Assembly: GCF_030678875.1 (NCBI RefSeq)
Contig: NZ_JAUUDS010000001.1
Coordinates: 744,001 to 808,000, forward strand
Reading direction: 5' to 3'
DNA length: 64,000 nucleotides
Source: Sphingomonas aurea
GTDB taxonomy: Bacteria > Pseudomonadota > Alphaproteobacteria > Sphingomonadales > Sphingomonadaceae
This document shows positions 60,801 through 64,000 of this stretch, piece by piece. The position numbers were made by a program, and so were the translations under genes. The notes beneath the pieces were generated by a model, which did no database searches, was not told the origin of the DNA, and worked only from the letters and a program-made list of their open reading frames with translations. The first letter of the stretch is position 1; each line of letters opens with the position of its first letter.

Positions 60801-63197
60801 ACCGGCTATTATGCCGACCAGTCGCGCCTGGAGGCCGAATACCAGGCCAGCACCCGCGAGATGACAGTGGGTTCGGACGCGCAGCGGCGCGAGGAGCGCC
60901 TCTTTGCCATGCGATCGGCCTCGCTTCAAATCGGCGCCTACGGCGACATGACCAAGGCGGCAAAGGGCTTCTTCAAGGAAGGTTCGTCCGGCTACAAGGC
61001 GCTGGCGACGGCGGAGAAGGTGTTCCGTGCGGTCGAGCTCGGGTTCGCAATCAAGAATGCGGCTGTGCAGCTCGGCCTCATCGGTGGGGTCACTGCCGCC
61101 CGCACCGTCGCGACCGGCACCGCGATCGCGACCGACACCGCCTTCACCGCCACCAGTGTGGCCAACTCGGCGGTGCGGGCGTCGGCGGATGGCGCAGCGG
61201 CGATGGCGAAGACCGCCGCGTCCTCGCCCTTCCCCTTCAACCTCGCCGGGATGGCGGTGATGGCCGCGGCGCTGGCATCGATCGGCGTGGCGACGGGTTT
61301 TCTGGGCGGTGGAGGCAAGAACACGCTCCCCAAAGCGAACGACGGCACCGGCACCGTCCTGGGCGACACCTCGGCCAAGTCGGAGAGCATCAAGCGCGCG
61401 ATCGACGGGCTGAAGGACATCGACACCCTGATGCTGTCCTCGTCGCGCGAGATGGCGGCGACGCTGCGCTCGATCGACGGCCAGATCGGCAATGTCGCGG
61501 CGCTGGTCGTGCGCGCGGGCGACGTGAACGCCTCGGCCGGCGTCGCCGAGGGCTTCAAGACCAATGCCGTCGGCTCGGTCCTGAAGGCGATCGTGCCAGT
61601 GTTCGGCGGGGCGCTGGCGTCGCTGTTCGGCACCAAGACGACGGTGGTCGGCTCGGGCCTGTCGGCTGGGCCGCAGACGCTCGGTTCCGTCCTCGATGGC
61701 GGCTTCGACGCGTCCTATTACAGCGATGTCCAGAAGAAGAAGAAGTTCCTCGGGATCACCACCGGCACCTCCTACTCGACGAAGTACAACGCAGCCGATG
61801 CCGCGATCGAGAACCAGTTCACGCTGATCCTGAAGGGGTTCAACACCGCCATCGCCGCGGCGGCCGAGCCGCTCGGCGAGACGACGGACACGATCCAACG
61901 CCGGCTGAACGGCTTCGTCGTCAACCTGGGCAAGATCGACTTGCAGGGCCTGACCGGCGAGGAGATCGAGGAGAAGCTCAGCGCCGTGTTCGGCGCTGCG
62001 GCCGACAAGATGGCGCTTGCCGCCTTCCCCGGTTTCGAGCGGTTCCAGAAGGTCGGTGACGGCGCGTTCGAGACGCTGGTGCGGGTCGCCTCCACCGTGG
62101 AGGCGGTCACCGCCTCGCTCGACATGCTGGGCGGCGCCGCGCGCGGCATCGGCATCGACGCCAAGCTCGGCCTCAGCGAGCAGTTCGACAGCATCGGCGA
62201 CTTCACCAGCGCGGCCAACGCGTATTTCGAGACCTATTACACTGCGGCCGAGCAGAACGCGGCCAAGGTGTCGCAGCTGTCCGGCGTGTTCGTCCGCCTG
62301 GGCGTGACCATGCCGGACACGCTCGCGAGCTTCCGCGCGCTGGTCGACGCGCAGGATCTGACGACGACGGCCGGTCAGGCGACCTATGCCACGCTGCTCC
62401 AGCTGGCCCCCGCCTTCGCCGACCTGAAGAAGGAGATGGAGGGCGCCAAGAGCGCGGCCGACATCCTCGCCGAGCGGCAGGACCTTCAGCGCAAGATCCT
62501 GGAGCTGAACGGCGACACCGCCGCCATCCGGGCGCTCGACCTCGCGAAGGTCGACGTCTCTAACCGTGCGCTTCAGGAACAGGTCTGGGCTATCCAAGAC
62601 GCGCAGGAGGCGGCCAAGAACGCCCAGACGCTCGCCGATGCCTGGGCGACGGTCGGCAACTCGATCGAGGACGAGATCCGGCGCATCCGTGGCCTGTCCG
62701 ACGCAACCGGCGCGACCAGCTTCGCCTCCGCGTTCAGCGCCTTCAACGCGGCGACCGCGTCGGCGCGCGCCGGGGATCAGGATGCCGCCAAGCTGCTGCC
62801 CAGCCTGAGCCAGGCGCTGCTGAAGGTCGCGGGCGACTCGGCGACCAGCCGGCAGGAGCTGGACCGGGTGCAGGCGCAGACCGCCGCCAGCCTGGAGGCG
62901 ACCAGCGCGGTGATCGCAGCGCTCGCCAAGGGGAACCCGCTGACGGGTGCCGGCACCATCGCTGCCGCGGCGGTCGCGGCGCAGGCGGCGGCGCCTGCTG
63001 CCTCGTCGTCGACGAACGACACCACGGTCGACATTCGCGCGCTGCGCGATGAGATCGCGGCGCTGCGCGCCGACGCCAACGCCGGCTTGGCAGCGGCAGC
63101 GGCAGCCGGGGAGCGCTCGGCGAGGGTCTTGGAACGCGCCGAGGGCGTGTCGGGCGGCGCCGGCCTCGGCGTCGTCCTGTTGGACGCCGCGGCATGA
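57855..63197 (+). CDS. Tape measure protein
   Basis: This 1780-residue protein sets tail length. It is mostly helical and Ala-rich, with the prophage tape-measure domain (LSRQFQDIGVTAAMGMNPLM and ILVQQGPQIYDVLEQAKARG, about 255-300). A hydrophobic stretch lies near residues 1118-1160 (FNLAGMAVMAAALASIGVAT). The C-terminal third holds alternating coiled-coil and Ala-rich segments. GGAGG lies upstream of the ATG. At the usual ~1.5 angstrom per residue the tail could be up to about 260 nm, if the whole chain is stretched. Confidence 0.92.
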   Translation: MSVGAPALEVGLDIVTTNSMGEIEQVRRAFNEAAGEVIAGASNMERATTNVVRLGSSIAEFRALGTEATRTDAAVKRSAEQMTFALNRSIAEFGKSRAELRDIRAEMKAAAADDIGLAGVAAELRAAAATLGELEQGQRRAANGFEMFEAHARKMAQAARDAAEAEALIAREANQVRAALDPMFLAQQKFDTEMERADRLLAAGALHQREYAQEVQRARDALNQHARLVGGATGGTNALDEATRRLGVTQRFTASEVLNLSRQFQDIGVTAAMGMNPLMILVQQGPQIYDVLEQAKARGVSAGAALKQMGSDAVTYGVTGFGRLAAFITPANLAMAGTAVAAMAVARSIGSYGAAIQQFEASATGLGRASGQTAEQLEAISEAAATLGNRSLSGARDSVNAFVAAGIQGSATLTMLAADVDRYAKLTGQDAPAAQAALAEAIKDPARAADTFTQQLGLLTGAQYEHIRQLAAMGEGERAAAELTRILSRDLAANATETTGLAHYMDLLGATVAGVSTMFGRLDQRIKAAGASYDAWLKRNVGGWAVDLLGTGNKEPGAGNANAGRNQDQIAALNASQSLNTTGMRQYNELLAQQRVLQRGLADTTGLTGQQVQALRHDYAAVTDTINANRTASGQWISTQERAHMIAEAQTRLAGARTQAEKAAAQRQIKRLELGTQVLTQQERETQALDAYNRVADKYVKPKTDRRAETLFNEAKATEAQIRNTYALADAYTVSGAASLVAEARVKAESAAIRKRGDVEAFVDRQVRLAVAERVRNAAQSTAAMRDEIAMQDAVNREVAAGNIPAQQAEDLLRQRMADLPLLQAIKAAHDRKDVKGEEEAIAALDAHRIAQDKLTVSRRKGALATAVQAGDDQLAYMREELRLTGATEIVRTRSLAIFRAEQEARGKNWTGPDAAKWVEQQGKIAEAGVINTQASREMNDALRGTADLWDIIAGSASNAARGMADAFGEVGRSIGDAATIMTGYYADQSRLEAEYQASTREMTVGSDAQRREERLFAMRSASLQIGAYGDMTKAAKGFFKEGSSGYKALATAEKVFRAVELGFAIKNAAVQLGLIGGVTAARTVATGTAIATDTAFTATSVANSAVRASADGAAAMAKTAASSPFPFNLAGMAVMAAALASIGVATGFLGGGGKNTLPKANDGTGTVLGDTSAKSESIKRAIDGLKDIDTLMLSSSREMAATLRSIDGQIGNVAALVVRAGDVNASAGVAEGFKTNAVGSVLKAIVPVFGGALASLFGTKTTVVGSGLSAGPQTLGSVLDGGFDASYYSDVQKKKKFLGITTGTSYSTKYNAADAAIENQFTLILKGFNTAIAAAAEPLGETTDTIQRRLNGFVVNLGKIDLQGLTGEEIEEKLSAVFGAAADKMALAAFPGFERFQKVGDGAFETLVRVASTVEAVTASLDMLGGAARGIGIDAKLGLSEQFDSIGDFTSAANAYFETYYTAAEQNAAKVSQLSGVFVRLGVTMPDTLASFRALVDAQDLTTTAGQATYATLLQLAPAFADLKKEMEGAKSAADILAERQDLQRKILELNGDTAAIRALDLAKVDVSNRALQEQVWAIQDAQEAAKNAQTLADAWATVGNSIEDEIRRIRGLSDATGATSFASAFSAFNAATASARAGDQDAAKLLPSLSQALLKVAGDSATSRQELDRVQAQTAASLEATSAVIAALAKGNPLTGAGTIAAAAVAAQAAAPAASSSTNDTTVDIRALRDEIAALRADANAGLAAAAAAGERSARVLERAEGVSGGAGLGVVLLDAAA

Positions 63198-64000
63198 AGG
63201 TCGTCCTCGACACCGGTACCACCGTCGATCTCGGTCAGGTTGAAGCGACGCCGACGATCGGCATCATCGACTATAGCCGGCGTACGACCGACGATTTCGG
63301 CGTCACGACGGTCGTGCAGCGTGGCTTCTCCCGACGCATGTCGCTGCGCATCGCCGTGCCGATGGAGGACGTCGACGCTGTCCAGCGCCAGCTGGTCGAC
63401 TTGCGCGCCAAGCCGGCGACGTGGATCGCCGACGCGCGCTACGGCAGCCTGTCGTTCCGAGGGTTCTACAAGGACTTCGACTTCACGGTCGGGGCGCTCA
63501 GCCTCTACACGCTGACGGTCGAGAGCATCGCGTCGGCCGAAACCTTCGTCGATCCGGGCACCGACCCCGCGGCGAGCGGCAAGGCGTCTTCGCTCCGCTT
63601 CCTCGACCCGGTCGTCGTCGACGGCAGCGTGCTGGTGTCGAGCAACGTGCCCGAGACGGACGCACCCGTTTGGGCGGCAAGTACGACGTACGCCAAGGGC
63701 GCGCAGGTCATCGCCGCGCACCGCATCTACGAGAGCCTGGTCGCCGGCAATGTCGGCGCCGACCCGGCCACCACGGCGGCCAAGTGGCTCGACATCGGCC
63801 CGACCAACCGCTGGGCCGCTTTCGACCAGGCGCTCGGCACCTCCACGATCGTCGGGGCCAACGTCGAGGTGGTGCTGAAGTCACCTGCCCCGGTATCCGG
63901 GCTGGCGCTGCTCGACACCAACGCGGCGACGGTGCGCCTGCGCGCGCCGGGCTATGACCGGACGCTGGTGCCGGACAGCGCGGGCAAGGCGCTGTTCCTC
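63194..64000 (+). CDS. Minor tail protein (partial, runs off the window)
   Basis: The gene is open from ATG 63194, which overlaps the tape-measure stop (ATGA), to the window edge (269 codons, no stop). The N-terminal ~95 residues (IIDYSRRTTDDFGVTTVVQRGFSRRMSL) look like a distal tail or tail-hub protein. Residues near 155-195 (TTYAKGAQVIAAHRIYESLV, then AKWLDIGPTNRW) resemble a small carbohydrate-binding module. It is therefore likely to be part of the tail tip. Confidence 0.8.
   Translation, partial: MKVVLDTGTTVDLGQVEATPTIGIIDYSRRTTDDFGVTTVVQRGFSRRMSLRIAVPMEDVDAVQRQLVDLRAKPATWIADARYGSLSFRGFYKDFDFTVGALSLYTLTVESIASAETFVDPGTDPAASGKASSLRFLDPVVVDGSVLVSSNVPETDAPVWAASTTYAKGAQVIAAHRIYESLVAGNVGADPATTAAKWLDIGPTNRWAAFDQALGTSTIVGANVEVVLKSPAPVSGLALLDTNAATVRLRAPGYDRTLVPDSAGKALFL

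Noticed and set aside
60036..62597. 853-codon minus-strand ORF inside the tape measure gene
   Set aside because: Arg/His/Gly-rich antisense of a recognised tail gene; high GC content keeps such shadow frames open.
1..64000. CRISPR arrays, insertion sequences and rRNA genes
   Set aside because: No regularly spaced direct repeats, transposase genes or rRNA sequence were seen in the window.

Overview
This window reads as the chromosome of a GC-rich alphaproteobacterium, most likely a sphingomonad (Sphingomonas or a close relative). The evidence is gene order and content: pckA divergent from a chvI-chvG-hprK-rapZ-EIIA-HPr run, a CckA hybrid kinase beside a single-domain FATG-type response regulator, short RapZ/HprK proteins, and short palindromic REP-like repeats between genes. 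Family names come from recognising motifs by eye; no database search was run.

Bases 1-33210 are core chromosome. In order they hold: carbon and envelope signalling (pckA, chvIG, hprK, rapZ, PTS EIIA and HPr); a SpoU methyltransferase; rmuC with a coupled mini beta-helix gene; def, recR, fmt, truA, an RlmD-like methyltransferase, nnr and ilvD; a DUF1993-like protein; the cckA pair; an M13 peptidase; a DUF2062-like gene with smpB; a SIMPL protein; dapA; slt, greB and a small acidic protein; a NYN-domain protein; a Uma2-type protein; ettA; an M28 peptidase; a small Lys-terminated lipoprotein with a strong terminator; and a tRNA-Ile2(CAU) gene.

From about 33211 to the right edge is a prophage of the HK97-fold, long-tailed (siphovirus) type, integrated at the 3' end of the tRNA. 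The right end lies outside the window. Its left arm (33294-37581, minus strand) is a nine-gene operon ending in the integrase, in which all eight junctions are 4-base ATGA overlaps. Next comes a lambda-like immunity region: an S24/LexA-type repressor (37913-38527), a Cro-like gene (38619), and four 15-bp operator-like palindromes of the form CTACG-N5-CGTAG, two at each flank of the repressor.

The rightward early region (39339-46916) encodes a CII-like protein, a phage-borne beta sliding clamp, a winged-helix/GapR fusion, SSB and a large primase-polymerase/SF3 helicase. Just after the helicase is a candidate replication origin: a 31-nt alternating purine-pyrimidine tract with a perfect 20-bp palindrome, surrounded by TTGGAAGGA repeats. 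A terminator (47058-47103) closes the early region. The late operon (47223 to the edge) is HNH, small and large terminase, portal, S49 protease, major capsid, connector and tail genes. It includes a G/GT tail chaperone pair with a canonical GGGAAAC slippery heptamer, a 1780-residue tape measure protein and a truncated minor tail gene.
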